DNA from: an uncultured Hoeflea sp.
Lineage (GTDB): Bacteria > Pseudomonadota > Alphaproteobacteria > Rhizobiales > Rhizobiaceae
Direction of reading: 5' to 3'
NCBI RefSeq assembly: GCF_947501405.1
Contig: NZ_CANMVK010000001.1
Coordinates: forward strand, 930,001 to 994,000
Length of the DNA stretch: 64,000 nucleotides
Below, in pieces: positions 1 through 9,278 of this stretch. The position numbers and the translations under genes are program-made. Within the stretch, counting starts at the first letter, position 1, and each line of letters opens with the position of its first letter. The notes beneath the pieces were generated by a model. It saw only the letters and a program-made list of their open reading frames with translations. It was not told where the DNA came from and made no database searches.

Positions 1-284
1 GCATTCCTGTGCTGATCGACGGCTACGTTGCGACCGCCGCGGCGGCGATCCTGCATGCCGCCAATCCAAGCGCGCTCGATCATTGCCTGATCGGTCACGT
101 GTCGGCGGAACCGGGCCATATGGCGGCGGTGGAAAAGCTCGGCAAGACGCCGCTTCTGGCGCTCGGCATGCGGCTTGGCGAGGGCACCGGTGCGGCGCTG
201 GCTGCCGGAATCGTCAAATCGGCGGCTGCCTGCCATTCCGGGATGGCGACCTTTGCGCAGGCCGGCGTGGCCGGCAAGGACTGA
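1..284 (+). CDS. cobT: Nicotinate-nucleotide--dimethylbenzimidazole phosphoribosyltransferase, C-terminal part
   Basis: Partial gene entering from the left edge; about 94 C-terminal residues are visible, read in the frame whose codons start at base 3. The enzyme makes alpha-ribazole phosphate for the lower ligand of cobalamin, in the cytoplasm. The visible end carries the family's typical C-terminal blocks: [12 protein letters not shown], then GHVSAEPGH, then [14 protein letters not shown]. These are known to surround the substrate pocket in CobT proteins. It converges with the histidine kinase gene on the other strand, with about 40 bases between the stops. The rest of the gene lies outside the window. 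Confidence 0.93.
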   Translation, partial: IPVLIDGYVATAAAAILHAANPSALDHCLIGHVSAEPGHMAAVEKLGKTPLLALGMRLGEGTGAALAAGIVKSAAACHSGMATFAQAGVAGKD

Positions 285-323
285 GCACAGGGGTATGGGC
301 GCAGGGCAGGGACCGACGCGCTC

Positions 324-1841
324 CTAGCGGAAAGCGCGCTTTTTCTTGCCCGCAGCACTGGGCAGGCCCTCGACCGGAGCCATGCTTTCAAGCACCCGCT
401 CGCGCGGCAGAATGGCAATGCCCTCGGTGCCTTCGCGCAGTTTTGATTTCAGCACGAATTCGCCGCCATGTTTGGCGAGGATCGCCTGCACGATCGGCAG
501 GCCCAGCCCGGTTCCCTGTTCGGCGCTCTTGATGGCGATCGATCCCTGACCGAAAGCCGACAGCACCACCGGGATTTCCTCTTCGGCGATGCCGGGGCCA
601 TTGTCCTTGATGGCGATGTACTGGCCGCCGCCGGCGGTCCAGCCGAGCTTGACGCGGATTTCACCGCCCGTGGGGGTGAATTTGACCGCGTTGGACAACA
701 GGTTGAGGATTACCTGACGGATCGATTTCTCATCGGCCCAGACCATCGGAAGGCCCGGCTCGAAGGCTTCGGTGATCTGGATATTCTTGCTGCGGGCCTT
801 CAGCTGGATCAGCGCGATGCAATCCTCGGCGATGTCGCTCATTGCAAGCGCGCCTTCGCTGAGCTCATAGCGCCCGGCTTCGATGCGGGACAGGTCCAGG
901 ATCTCGTTGATTAGATTGAGCAGATGCTGGCCCGAGCGGTGAATGTCGCCGACATACTCCTTGTAGCTGTCATTGGCGATCGGCCCCAGCACCTCGCCCG
1001 ACATCACTTCAGAGAAGCCGAGGATGGCGTTCAAGGGCGTCCTGAGTTCATGGCTCATGGAGGCGAGGAAGCGCGATTTGGCGAGATTGGCCTCTTCCGC
1101 GCGGCGGCGGGCTTCGTCGGAGACCGATTTGGCGACCTCCAGTTCGGCAATCAGATCGTCCTTCTGGGTCTGAAAGCCGAGCATCCGGAGATTGGTGTGG
1201 TAGAGCCGCTGCGACATGAAAATGAAGAACAGAGCGGCAGCCAGCACCATCGCCAGCATGGAGACATCGGCGGCGTCACGCTCCAGCCCGGCCCGCAGCG
1301 CCAGCGCCAGCACTGTGGGAACGACTGCGAAATAGATCGCGTGGCGCAGGGCGAAGGTCGCCATCGCCGTTGCGGCAAGCGCAATCAGCAAGGCGGCAGA
1401 CTTGTAAAAGACGAAGGTGTCGCCCTGGCAGGTGGTGCAATCCTGATAGGCAAACAACGCCCAGCACAGGCCGATGAGCGCATAAATGCCCAGGAATCGC
1501 TTACGCCAGCGGCTGGCCATTTCCTCGTCGGACTGGGTCCGCGCCGCGCGGCGCGCCATCAGCACCAGCGCCGCATAGGCGATCATGGTCATTAGCGCCC
1601 AGGCCAGGAGCCAGACCGCCTCGTCGAACCAGAGCCCGCCGACTGCCGTCAGGATCACCAGAATCGGCGCCGCCGCAGCCCCCTGCAGCACCGAATTGAT
1701 GTGCAGGCGGACCATTTCGAAATCGAAGGCAGGGGGCGTTTGCCGGCCATTTTGCAGGCGATCGCGCGTGGCGCGCACGGTTTTGACCACCGCCGCGTTC
1801 TTGTGGTCGCGCGAGCGGTCGACAATGTTCTTGTCGGTCAT
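324..1841 (-). CDS. Membrane sensor histidine kinase (PdhS/PleC-like)
   Basis: Two-component sensor kinase of 505 residues from the ATG at 1841; an in-frame TTG at 1892 is the alternative start. The N-terminal half has about five to six hydrophobic segments with a loop carrying a CxxC motif (DCTTCQGD). A short coiled coil then leads into a HisKA domain with phospho-acceptor His in FLASMSHELRTP (about residue 264). The HATPase domain shows the N box (NLLSNAVKF), G1 (DNGPGI) and G2 (GTGLGL). The HisKA sequence resembles the alphaproteobacterial PleC/DivJ/PdhS group, but there is no PAS domain and no adjacent response regulator, so the pathway is unknown. It is transcribed divergently from the nuclease gene. 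Confidence 0.88.
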   Translation of the reverse strand: MTDKNIVDRSRDHKNAAVVKTVRATRDRLQNGRQTPPAFDFEMVRLHINSVLQGAAAAPILVILTAVGGLWFDEAVWLLAWALMTMIAYAALVLMARRAARTQSDEEMASRWRKRFLGIYALIGLCWALFAYQDCTTCQGDTFVFYKSAALLIALAATAMATFALRHAIYFAVVPTVLALALRAGLERDAADVSMLAMVLAAALFFIFMSQRLYHTNLRMLGFQTQKDDLIAELEVAKSVSDEARRRAEEANLAKSRFLASMSHELRTPLNAILGFSEVMSGEVLGPIANDSYKEYVGDIHRSGQHLLNLINEILDLSRIEAGRYELSEGALAMSDIAEDCIALIQLKARSKNIQITEAFEPGLPMVWADEKSIRQVILNLLSNAVKFTPTGGEIRVKLGWTAGGGQYIAIKDNGPGIAEEEIPVVLSAFGQGSIAIKSAEQGTGLGLPIVQAILAKHGGEFVLKSKLREGTEGIAILPRERVLESMAPVEGLPSAAGKKKRAFR

Positions 1842-1982
1842 GGTCTGCGGTTGTGGCACCAGGCTGTCCGGACTGCTTTTTCGATCCCGCAAAGCCTAGA
1901 CCGCAATGCTTAAGAAGCGGTTGCAGGCAGGCAAAGGCCGTTCCGGCTTGAGGCGGGGCTGCGAGTCAGCTCATCATGGTTC

Positions 1983-2579
1983 ATGGTATTCCGATCGCGC
2001 AGCTCCAAGCGGCGGCGTCCGCTTTGGCGCCGGGGTCTCGATCTTTTCGCCGCCGTGGCGGTGCTGGCTGCGGTCGCGGTGGTGGCCGCGCGGCTCGAGC
2101 GCTATGCCGCTCCGGAAATCGCCGGCCCGGCGCGGGTGGTGGATGGCGATAGCCTGGTCATCGATGAGCGCAGATTGCGGCTCAAGGGCATTGATGCGCC
2201 CGAGCTCGACCAGCGCTGCCGCCGCGATGGTTTTGCCTATGGATGCGGAACCGAAGCGGCGTCGCATCTTCGCGGGCTGATCGGCGGCGGCCAAGTGCAA
2301 TGTCTCGGCGAAGGGGTCGACCGCTATGGCCGCGATCTGGTGCGCTGTCAGGCAAACGGTGTCGCGCTTAACGAGGCGATGGTGCGTTCCGGCCACGCCG
2401 TGGCGTTCGGCGACTATCAGGCCGAGGAAGAATTGGCCCGTAACGGCCGCCTGGGTCTCTGGGCTGGTGAGTTTGATCTCCCGAAGCAGTGGCGCGCCGT
2501 GCATGGCGGGCTCAACGAGGAGTTCCATGGCGGACTGTCCGCGATCAAGGCTTTGCTCAGACGGCTGTTTGGTGTCTGA
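1983..2579 (+). CDS. Thermonuclease-family (SNase-like) protein
   Basis: 198 residues. One hydrophobic segment near residues 18-35 suggests an uncleaved anchor or signal sequence, so the domain would lie outside the inner membrane. The SNase fold is recognisable from VVDGDSLVI, RLRLKGIDAPELDQ (the Arg and acidic residues matching the catalytic region of staphylococcal nuclease) and DRYGRDLVRC. The C-terminal motif NGRLGLWAGEF is also typical of rhizobial thermonuclease-like proteins. Cleavage of DNA or RNA is inferred from the family. The gene is 25 bases upstream of the GST gene on the same strand. Confidence 0.88.
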   Translation: MVFRSRSSKRRRPLWRRGLDLFAAVAVLAAVAVVAARLERYAAPEIAGPARVVDGDSLVIDERRLRLKGIDAPELDQRCRRDGFAYGCGTEAASHLRGLIGGGQVQCLGEGVDRYGRDLVRCQANGVALNEAMVRSGHAVAFGDYQAEEELARNGRLGLWAGEFDLPKQWRAVHGGLNEEFHGGLSAIKALLRRLFGV

Positions 2580-2604
2580 TTGGGCTGAGAAGACGGAGAG
2601 AACG

Positions 2605-3216
2605 ATGAAGCTTTATGATGGCGGGCGGGCGCCGAACCCGCGCCGGGTGCGGGTATTTCTGGCCGAGAAGGGTGTCGAGATTGATCTGGTGCCGATCGAC
2701 ATGGGACAATTGGGCCACAGATCGGCGGAGGTGAGTGCGCTCAACCCGTTGCAGCGTCTGCCGGTTCTGTTGCTCGACGATGGTACCGCGCTGTCGGAAT
2801 CGGTGGCGATCTGCCGCTACATTGAGGAGCTTCACCCGGATCCGCCGCTTATGGGTGTGGATGCGCGCGACCGGGCCATCGTGGAGATGTGGAACCGGCG
2901 GGTGGAGATGCATTTTCTGGCGTCCGTAGCTGCTGCCTTCCGTCACACCCATCCGGCTATGAAAGAGTGGGAAGTGCCGCAGTTTCCCGAGTGGGGCGAG
3001 GCCAACCGTCCCAAGGCTGCCGCTTTTCTTGAAATGCTCGACAAGGAGCTTGCGGACAGCGAGTTCATTGCCGGTGACCGGTTCACCATCGCCGACATCA
3101 CCGCTATGATCGGGATGGATTTCACGAAACCGGCGCGGATCGAACGTCCCGAGCATCTTGCCCATGTGATGCGCTGGTATCAGGCCGTCAAAGCCCGGCC
3201 GAGCGCCGAGGCATGA
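2605..3216 (+). CDS. Glutathione S-transferase family protein
   Basis: 203 residues, starting at the ATG at 2605 after a GAGAGAAC Shine-Dalgarno-like stretch; the frame is open further upstream but that part overlaps the nuclease gene. The N-terminal thioredoxin-like domain (MKLYDGGRAPNPRRVRVFL, then NPLQRLPVL with the cis-Pro, then LSESVAICRYIEE with the Glu-Ser glutathione-binding pair) is followed by the all-helical C-terminal domain ending in FTIADITAM. The catalytic residue is probably Ser or Asn near position 10, as in beta- and theta-like bacterial GSTs. Cytoplasmic; substrate unknown. Confidence 0.92.
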   Translation: MKLYDGGRAPNPRRVRVFLAEKGVEIDLVPIDMGQLGHRSAEVSALNPLQRLPVLLLDDGTALSESVAICRYIEELHPDPPLMGVDARDRAIVEMWNRRVEMHFLASVAAAFRHTHPAMKEWEVPQFPEWGEANRPKAAAFLEMLDKELADSEFIAGDRFTIADITAMIGMDFTKPARIERPEHLAHVMRWYQAVKARPSAEA

Positions 3217-3240
3217 TTTTGGGCGCGGGAGTGGCGAGGA

Positions 3241-3891
3241 ATGGGTGAGGGCGGAGATCTCGCCGATCTGCTGGCTGCGATATCGGCTTGCCGGATTTGT
3301 CGCGACACGCCGGTGGGCCGTGCGGCAAAGCCGCTGCCGCATGAACCGCGCCCGGTTTGCGTCGCATCCGCGCGGGCGCCGATCCTGATTGCCGGCCAGG
3401 CGCCGGGCACGCGCGTACACGCAAGCGGCAAGCCATTCACCGATCCCTCCGGCAACCGGCTGCGTGACTGGCTGGGCGTCGATGAAGCGCAATTCTATGA
3501 TTCAAGCAATTTCGCCATTGTTCCCATGGGCTTCTGCTTTCCGGGGCTCGACGCCAAGGGCGGCGATCTGCCGCCGCGGCGCGAATGCGCACCTGCATGG
3601 CGCGCCAAAGTGATGGCGGCAATGCCGCAAATCAGGCTGGTGCTGACCATCGGCACCTATGCGCAGGCCTGGCATCTGGGTCCGCTGAGGCAAAAGACGT
3701 TGACTGAAACCGTGCGCGACTGGCGAAGGATCTTGCAGTCCGGCGAAGGCGATTTCGCGGTTCTGCCGCTGCCACATCCCTCCTGGCGCAACAATGCCTG
3801 GATCAGAAAGAATCCCTGGTTCGAAACCGAGTTGCTGCCGGAGCTGCAGCGGCGGGTGGCGGCGTTGCTTCCTGAATCATCTGAAATGTGA
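3241..3891 (+). CDS. Uracil-DNA glycosylase superfamily protein
   Basis: 216 residues. The protein carries the two signature blocks of the superfamily: GQAPGTRVHASGKPF (motif 1, residues about 50-64, the family 4/5-like GxAPG loop) and LPLPHPSWRN near residue 180 (motif 2, HPS). Cysteines CRICRD at residues 17-22 could form part of an iron-sulfur site as in families 4 and 5, but I cannot place all four expected cysteines. The closest description is the uncharacterised 'uracil-DNA glycosylase family' common in Rhizobiales. A role in base excision repair is inferred. It follows the GST gene by 24 bases. Confidence 0.82.
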   Translation: MGEGGDLADLLAAISACRICRDTPVGRAAKPLPHEPRPVCVASARAPILIAGQAPGTRVHASGKPFTDPSGNRLRDWLGVDEAQFYDSSNFAIVPMGFCFPGLDAKGGDLPPRRECAPAWRAKVMAAMPQIRLVLTIGTYAQAWHLGPLRQKTLTETVRDWRRILQSGEGDFAVLPLPHPSWRNNAWIRKNPWFETELLPELQRRVAALLPESSEM

Positions 3892-3984
3892 TGCCTCATA
3901 TTTGGTGTTTATGAGAAGAATTTTCTTTGTGATGGGTCGCGTTGCGCGATATCAGGGGTGAAATTCCAAAGATCGGAGATCACC

Positions 3985-4464
3985 ATGGACCGTCTCGACC
4001 GGAAAATTCTTCGCTTGCTGCAGGAAGACGCTACGCTGGCGGTGGCGGAGATTGCCAAGAAGGTGGGGCTGTCGACCACGCCCTGCTGGCGCAGGATCCA
4101 GAAGCTGGAGGAGGATGGGGTTATCAAGCGACGGGTGGCGCTGCTCAATCCCGCGTCGGTGAACGCCAAGGTGACGGTGTTTGTGTCGATCCGCACCAAT
4201 TCCCATTCCAATGAATGGTTGAAGCGGTTTTCCGAAGTGATCAGCGAGTTTCCCGAAGTGGTCGAGTTTTACCGGATGAGCGGTGACATCGACTATCTGC
4301 TGCGCGTGGTGGTGCCAGACATCGCCGCCTATGACGCCTTCTACAAGCGGCTGATCGCAAAGATCGAAATCCGCGACGTGTCATCGTCCTTTGCCATGGA
4401 ACAGATCAAATACACCACCGAATTGCCGCTCGACTATATGCCGCTCGCCAAGGAAAACGGCTAA
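3985..4464 (+). CDS. Lrp/AsnC-family transcriptional regulator
   Basis: 159 residues from the ATG at 3985, preceded by GGAG with normal spacing; an upstream GTG in frame has poorer support. The N-terminal winged HTH (MDRLDRKILRLLQEDATL, then IAKKVGLSTTPCWRRIQKLE) and the C-terminal RAM/AsnC ligand domain (VEFYRMSGDIDYLLRVVVPD) are both complete. This family usually senses amino acids and acts as octamers or hexadecamers. No target can be named from the neighbours, which are a glycosylase gene upstream and a DUF302 gene downstream. Confidence 0.93.
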   Translation: MDRLDRKILRLLQEDATLAVAEIAKKVGLSTTPCWRRIQKLEEDGVIKRRVALLNPASVNAKVTVFVSIRTNSHSNEWLKRFSEVISEFPEVVEFYRMSGDIDYLLRVVVPDIAAYDAFYKRLIAKIEIRDVSSSFAMEQIKYTTELPLDYMPLAKENG

Positions 4465-4555
4465 CCGGACCAGTTTCAACGAAAGAGCGGGCAGTTGGGG
4501 ATAGTCCCGGGCGATTTTCCATGTATAGTAAAAATCATATATAGGAGGATCGACC

Positions 4556-5014
4556 ATGAGAATGCTGATTGCCGCCGCTGTTGCCGCCACCTGCCTCGCC
4601 ACCGGTGCGGCGAGTGCTGCGGGGGACGATGTGATGACGGTGGAAACCGACGCGGCCTTTGCCGATGTCTCCTCCGGAGTTGAAAACGCGATCGTCAATC
4701 GCGGCTACACGATCGATTATCATGGCTTTATCGGCGATATGCTCAAACGCACCGCCGGTGATGTTGATGCTCAGAAAGCGCTCTACAAGGACGCCGAGTT
4801 TTTCACGTTCTGCTCGGCGGTTGTGTCGCGCCAGGTGATGGAAGCGGAAATCGGCGACATCGCCTATTGCCCCTATGTGGTGTTCGTCTATGAGGCGGAG
4901 GTCAAGCCGGGAACCGTGGTGGTTGGCTTCCGGTCGCTGCCCGAAGGCGGCGCGCGCGATGCCGTCAACACGCTGCTGACCGAAATCATCGGCGAGGCCG
5001 CTGACGGATTGTGA
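4556..5014 (+). CDS. DUF302 domain protein, exported
   Basis: 152 residues with a clear Sec signal peptide (MRMLIAAAVAATCLATGAASA, cleavage after ASA). The start is set by a strong TAGGAGG ribosome binding site 8 bases upstream. The mature part has the DUF302 pattern (VENAIVNRGYTIDYHGFIGDM ... EFFTFCSAVVSRQVMEAE ... CPYVVFVYEA). Structures of DUF302 proteins show a small alpha/beta fold of unknown function; here it would be periplasmic. Three cysteines are present in the mature protein. Not in an obvious operon. Confidence 0.85.
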   Translation: MRMLIAAAVAATCLATGAASAAGDDVMTVETDAAFADVSSGVENAIVNRGYTIDYHGFIGDMLKRTAGDVDAQKALYKDAEFFTFCSAVVSRQVMEAEIGDIAYCPYVVFVYEAEVKPGTVVVGFRSLPEGGARDAVNTLLTEIIGEAADGL

Positions 5015-5050
5015 GGGCTGGAGTGGGAAGCGCTCGGCCCTGGTAGTGAG

Positions 5051-5803
5051 TTAGCCCTCGCCCAGAACCCGCTTCTTGTTGGCCGGGGTTTTCTTCCTGG
5101 CGATCATGGCGATGCGGTCGGGATCTGACAGTTCCCTGACGGCATCCTTGCCGATCCAGCGCGCGGTCTTGTCGGGTGAGGCGGCCAGTTTTTCGGCCAG
5201 CGCCAGGGCAGGGCCATGGCAAGTGAGGCTGCGCTTGCCGATTTGCCTGAGTGCCCAATTGACTGCCTTCTTGACGAAGTTCCGCGGGTCTGCGGCGTGC
5301 CGCTCAATCAACGGCAGGAAGGCGAGAAAATCCGCGTCATCGCGCTTTTTGAGATGGACCGCGCCCCACGCGATCATTGCAAAAGCCGTGCGGCGCACGA
5401 ACTCGCGATCATCTGCTGCGAATTCGTCCACCAGCCTATCGAGATGCCCTGCATCTACAAACAGATCGGCGGCATGATCAACAATTTCCCAGCTTTTGAA
5501 ATCAGCGGCCATGGCGCGCGCCTGATCCGGGCCGAGCCTGGCGGCTTCATCGGTAAACAGCGCCAGAAGCCGCGCCTCACGCCAGCCGCTGTCCCATAGC
5601 GCCATGGCCCGGTCGTGGTCGCGGCCAAGGGTCTTGGCGAAGGGGCGGAGCACGCCGTTGCCCACACCGAACGCCTTGTCGGTGTCGATGCCGAACCGCG
5701 CCATGCCGGCACGGTTTTCGGCTGAGGCGTGAGCCTCAAGCCAGGCCAGGATATCGTGAAGCGTGTAACCGGCGTTGGCCGGTGGTGACCGTTTGTTGCT
5801 CAT
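5051..5803 (-). CDS. DNA alkylation repair protein (AlkD-like HEAT repeats)
   Basis: 250 residues. The protein is a string of helical repeats typical of AlkD/AlkC-like glycosylases, with the recognisable blocks KSWEIVDHAAD, DDREFVRRTAFAMIAW and DPRNFVKKAVNWALRQIGKR. The last block carries the conserved Trp-Ala-Leu-Arg of the alkylated-DNA binding channel. The lysine-rich tail ends the protein. Removal of 3- or 7-alkylated purines is known for AlkD; specificity here is inferred. It is 12 bases downstream of the hydroxyisobutyrate-dehydrogenase-like gene on the same strand, likely co-transcribed by proximity only. Confidence 0.88.
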   Translation of the reverse strand: MSNKRSPPANAGYTLHDILAWLEAHASAENRAGMARFGIDTDKAFGVGNGVLRPFAKTLGRDHDRAMALWDSGWREARLLALFTDEAARLGPDQARAMAADFKSWEIVDHAADLFVDAGHLDRLVDEFAADDREFVRRTAFAMIAWGAVHLKKRDDADFLAFLPLIERHAADPRNFVKKAVNWALRQIGKRSLTCHGPALALAEKLAASPDKTARWIGKDAVRELSDPDRIAMIARKKTPANKKRVLGEG

Positions 5804-5815
5804 TGTGGCTCCGGG

Positions 5816-6688
5816 CTAGTCTTTTTCGAGGCGCTTGAGCAGCGAAGAGGTGTCCCAGCGGTTGCCGCCCATGGCCTGGATATCAGCATAGAACTGGTCG
5901 ACCAGCGCCGTCACCGGCAGCGTGGCGCCATTGCGCTTGGCCTCGTTGAGCACGATATCGAGATCCTTGCGCATCCAGTCGACGGCAAAACCGTGGTCGT
6001 ATTCGCCGCCGATCATGGTCTTGTGGCGGTTTTCCATCTGCCAGGATCCCGCCGCGCCCTTGGAGATCACATCGATCACCGCGGCCATATCGAGGTCGGC
6101 CTTCTTGCCGAAGTGGATTGCCTCTGACAGGCCCTGGACCAGCCCGGCAATGCAGATCTGGTTGACCATCTTGGTCAACTGGCCGCTGCCAACCGGGCCC
6201 ATCAGGCCGACCATGCGGGCATAGGTGTCGATCACCGGCCGGGCCTTGTCGAAGGTCTCCTGGTCGCCGCCCACCATGACCGTCAGCACACCGTTTTCAG
6301 CCCCTGCCTGACCGCCCGAGACCGGCGCGTCAAGAAAGCCGCATCCCTTGTCGGCGCAGGCATCGGCAAGTTGCCGGGCCACCTCGGCCGAGGCGGTGGT
6401 GTTATCGATCAGGATTGCGCCCTGCTTCATGGCGTGCAGCGCGCCGCCCGATGCCAGGGCGACGGCGCGCAGATCGTCGTCATTGCCCACGCAGGTGAAG
6501 ACGAAATCGGCGCCCATGGCAGCATCGGATGGCAACTCACAGGCGGTCCCGCCGAACTCCTCGGCCCATGTCTCGGCCTTGGCCGCGGTGCGGTTATAGA
6601 CCCTGACCTCGTGGCCGCCCTTGGTCTTGAGGTGCCCCGCCATGTGGTACCCCATCACGCCAAGACCGATGAATGCTACAGTTGCCAT
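5816..6688 (-). CDS. NAD(P)-dependent 3-hydroxyisobutyrate dehydrogenase-family oxidoreductase
   Basis: 290 residues. The Rossmann fingerprint FIGLGVMGYHMAGHL is at the N terminus, the substrate-binding block DAPVSGGQAGAENG near residue 120, and the catalytic Lys lies in GSGQLTKMVNQI near residue 170. All match the beta-hydroxyacid dehydrogenase family (MmsB, GarR, GlxR). The exact substrate (3-hydroxyisobutyrate, tartronate semialdehyde or a related acid) cannot be settled from sequence; no valine-degradation neighbours are present. Cytoplasmic. It is divergent from the penicillin acylase gene across 89 bases. Confidence 0.92.
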   Translation of the reverse strand: MATVAFIGLGVMGYHMAGHLKTKGGHEVRVYNRTAAKAETWAEEFGGTACELPSDAAMGADFVFTCVGNDDDLRAVALASGGALHAMKQGAILIDNTTASAEVARQLADACADKGCGFLDAPVSGGQAGAENGVLTVMVGGDQETFDKARPVIDTYARMVGLMGPVGSGQLTKMVNQICIAGLVQGLSEAIHFGKKADLDMAAVIDVISKGAAGSWQMENRHKTMIGGEYDHGFAVDWMRKDLDIVLNEAKRNGATLPVTALVDQFYADIQAMGGNRWDTSSLLKRLEKD

Positions 6689-6777
6689 TTCGCGTATCCT
6701 TTTGTCACATATGCGCTTTACGGCTGACCTTCTGCCGCGTTACGTAAGGTCCAGCTTTTCGGGAGGGACTTAGGCCA

Positions 6778-9240
6778 ATGATGCGCATGCTCAAAGGGCT
6801 TATCAAGCTGATTTTCGTCGTGACGCCGCTGGTTGTGATTGCGGTGGGCGCGGGCATGCTGTGGCTGTCGCGCTCGCAGGTGCCGCATGAGGGCCAAGCG
6901 ACCATTGCCGGGCTTGGCGCAGAAGTTACCATCGCGCGTGATGAAAATGGCGTGCCGCACATCAAGGCCGCGACGCGCGGGGATGTCGCCGCCGGTCTTG
7001 GCTATGCGCATGCCCAGGACCGGTTGTGGCAGATGGAGGTCAGCCGTATGGCCGGGCAGGGGCGGCTGTCGGAGATGTTCGGCGAGGCCACGATCAAGAC
7101 TGATATCTGGTTGCGCACCATGGGGATTTTCGAGGCGGCCGAAGCCTCGCTCAGCGTCATGGATGCCGACGCCATGGCGATGCTTGAGGGCTATGCACGC
7201 GGGGTCAACGCCTGGATGACGCGCGAGCCCCGGGCGTTTTCCTCACGGCTGCCGCCGGAGTATCTGATCCTGGGCTATGAGCCCGAACCCTGGACGCCGG
7301 CGCACACGTTGACAGCGGTCAAGATGATGTCGGTTTCGCTGGCGGCCAATCTCGACGAGGAAGCGCTGCGGCTCGGGTTTTACCGGATGGGCTTCAGCGA
7401 GGCCGAGATGCTCGATCTGCTTCCCTACGTAGAGGCCGACAGTCCGCCGCCGATGCCGGATTTGCGGCAGTTGCTGGGGCTCGAGGAGGGCGAAATCGAT
7501 GCCGATGTCACCACCGCGGCGGCGCTAACCGGTTTCGAGGCGATCGACGCGATGCTGTCGACCGGGGCATCGAACAACTGGGTGGTTTCTGGTGCGCGCA
7601 CCGCGTCGGGCCAGCCGGTGCTCGCCAATGATCCGCATCTGGCGCTGACGGCGCCGTCGATCTGGTATCTTGCCCATCTCGAGGTTGCGGCCGAGTTCGA
7701 TGAGCCGCGCCGGCTGATCGGCGTGTCGTTGCCCGGCACGCCCTTCGTGCTGCTGGGCCGGGGCAATGACATCGCCTGGGGTTTCACCAACACCGCCACC
7801 GATGCCCAGGATGTGTTTGTCGAACGCCTCAACCCGAATAATCCCGACCAGTATCTCACGCCCACTGGCTGGGCCGAGTTTGGCAGAAAGGATGAAACCA
7901 TCCGGGTCAAGGGTGGCGCGGATGTCGCCTTCACCCGGCGCTGGACCCGGCATGGACCGGTGTTTCCCGCAAGCTACAAGGATTTCGACAAGCTCCTGCC
8001 CGATAACACCGTGGCGGCGCTGCAATGGGTGGCGCTCGCCCATGATGACACCACGGCCATGGTCGGGCCGCGGCTCTACAATATGCGCCGTGTCGAGGAC
8101 TTTCAGGCCGGTTTTGACGCCTTCCTGACGCCGATGCAGTCCATGGTGGTTGCCGACCGTTCGGGCAATATCGGCTTTGTGGCCGCCGGCCGGGTACCGC
8201 AGCGCGATCCCGCCAACCGGTTGATGGGACGGGCGCCCGCGCCGGGCTGGAACGCGATCTATGATTGGCGCGGCTATGCGCCCTATGCGTCAGCGCCCCG
8301 TGAGACCAATCCCGAAAGCGGGCTGATCGCCACCGCCAACACCAAGATCGTCGGGCCTGATTTTCCAGTGCATCTGACCTTTGACTGGGAGGAAGCCTAC
8401 CGGCAGCAGCGCATCGAGGAGCTGTTCCGCACAGCCAACGCGCCGCACACGCCCGCCGCCTCGCGCCAGGTGCAGGCGGATATCTTCTCACCCGCCTCTG
8501 CCAATCTGGCGCCGCGTATGCTCGCCGTTCTGGACAGCGGCAGCTTGAGCGCCGAGAACCAGGCGCTGGCTGCGCAACTGGCCGATTGGGACCACGTGAT
8601 GGCGCGCGACAGGGCCGAGCCGCTGCTCTTCATGGCCTGGATGCGCCAGGCCATGATTGCGATTTTCAAAGACGATCTGGGGATGATGTTCGAGCCCTGG
8701 TTCCGGGCGCGCGGCAAGGCGATGGAGCGGCTGCTCGATGGCGAGGCGTCGCGCAACTGGTGCGATGACAAGGCCACCCCGGAGACCGAAACCTGCGGTG
8801 AGATCATCACCGGTGCGTTCTCGGAAGCCGTCACCGATCTTTCCAGCCGCTATGGCGAGGATCAATCGGCCTGGCGCTGGGGGCAGGCGCACTACGCCAA
8901 GGGTGCGCACCGGCCGTTTGGCGAAGTCGACGCGCTCAAGCGGTTCTTCAACGTCGAAGTGGAAAGCGGCGGCGGGCCGTTCACGCTCGATCGTGGCCTG
9001 TCTCAACTGCGCAAGGATGACGATCCGTTCGCCAACACCAACGCGTCGAGCTATCGCGGCATCTTTGATCTGAGCGATCTCGATGCCTCCACCTACATCC
9101 ACACCACTGGCCAGTCGGGCAATGTGTTTTCCGGCCAGTACAATGATTTCGCGCAGATGTGGGCCGATGTGAAATCAATCACCATTCCTTCCACCGGTCC
9201 GGAGACCACGACGGGCGTGTGGACCCTGAGCCCGGAATAG
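6778..9240 (+). CDS. Penicillin acylase family protein (Ntn hydrolase)
   Basis: 820 residues. A hydrophobic N-terminal segment (residues about 8-28) is a signal or membrane anchor, so the enzyme acts in the periplasm. The precursor layout is alpha chain, spacer, then beta chain starting at the autocatalytic Ser in STGASNNWVVSG (Ser265). This is followed by the oxyanion-hole region LANDPHL and the Asn in AWGFTNT, both characteristic of the family. Members cleave amide bonds of beta-lactams, acyl-homoserine lactones or other N-acyl compounds; substrate choice cannot be read here. Quorum quenching is a possibility only. Complete length for the family. Confidence 0.92.
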   Translation: MMRMLKGLIKLIFVVTPLVVIAVGAGMLWLSRSQVPHEGQATIAGLGAEVTIARDENGVPHIKAATRGDVAAGLGYAHAQDRLWQMEVSRMAGQGRLSEMFGEATIKTDIWLRTMGIFEAAEASLSVMDADAMAMLEGYARGVNAWMTREPRAFSSRLPPEYLILGYEPEPWTPAHTLTAVKMMSVSLAANLDEEALRLGFYRMGFSEAEMLDLLPYVEADSPPPMPDLRQLLGLEEGEIDADVTTAAALTGFEAIDAMLSTGASNNWVVSGARTASGQPVLANDPHLALTAPSIWYLAHLEVAAEFDEPRRLIGVSLPGTPFVLLGRGNDIAWGFTNTATDAQDVFVERLNPNNPDQYLTPTGWAEFGRKDETIRVKGGADVAFTRRWTRHGPVFPASYKDFDKLLPDNTVAALQWVALAHDDTTAMVGPRLYNMRRVEDFQAGFDAFLTPMQSMVVADRSGNIGFVAAGRVPQRDPANRLMGRAPAPGWNAIYDWRGYAPYASAPRETNPESGLIATANTKIVGPDFPVHLTFDWEEAYRQQRIEELFRTANAPHTPAASRQVQADIFSPASANLAPRMLAVLDSGSLSAENQALAAQLADWDHVMARDRAEPLLFMAWMRQAMIAIFKDDLGMMFEPWFRARGKAMERLLDGEASRNWCDDKATPETETCGEIITGAFSEAVTDLSSRYGEDQSAWRWGQAHYAKGAHRPFGEVDALKRFFNVEVESGGGPFTLDRGLSQLRKDDDPFANTNASSYRGIFDLSDLDASTYIHTTGQSGNVFSGQYNDFAQMWADVKSITIPSTGPETTTGVWTLSPE

Positions 9241-9278
9241 CCAGCAAGGAAGGCGTGCGCCGCATCCGCGATGCGGCG

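Noticed and set aside
6778-9240. Penicillin acylase family gene considered as a quorum-quenching acyl-homoserine lactone acylase
   Set aside because: The catalytic Ser is present, but nothing in the sequence or neighbours separates lactone acylases from other members of the family.
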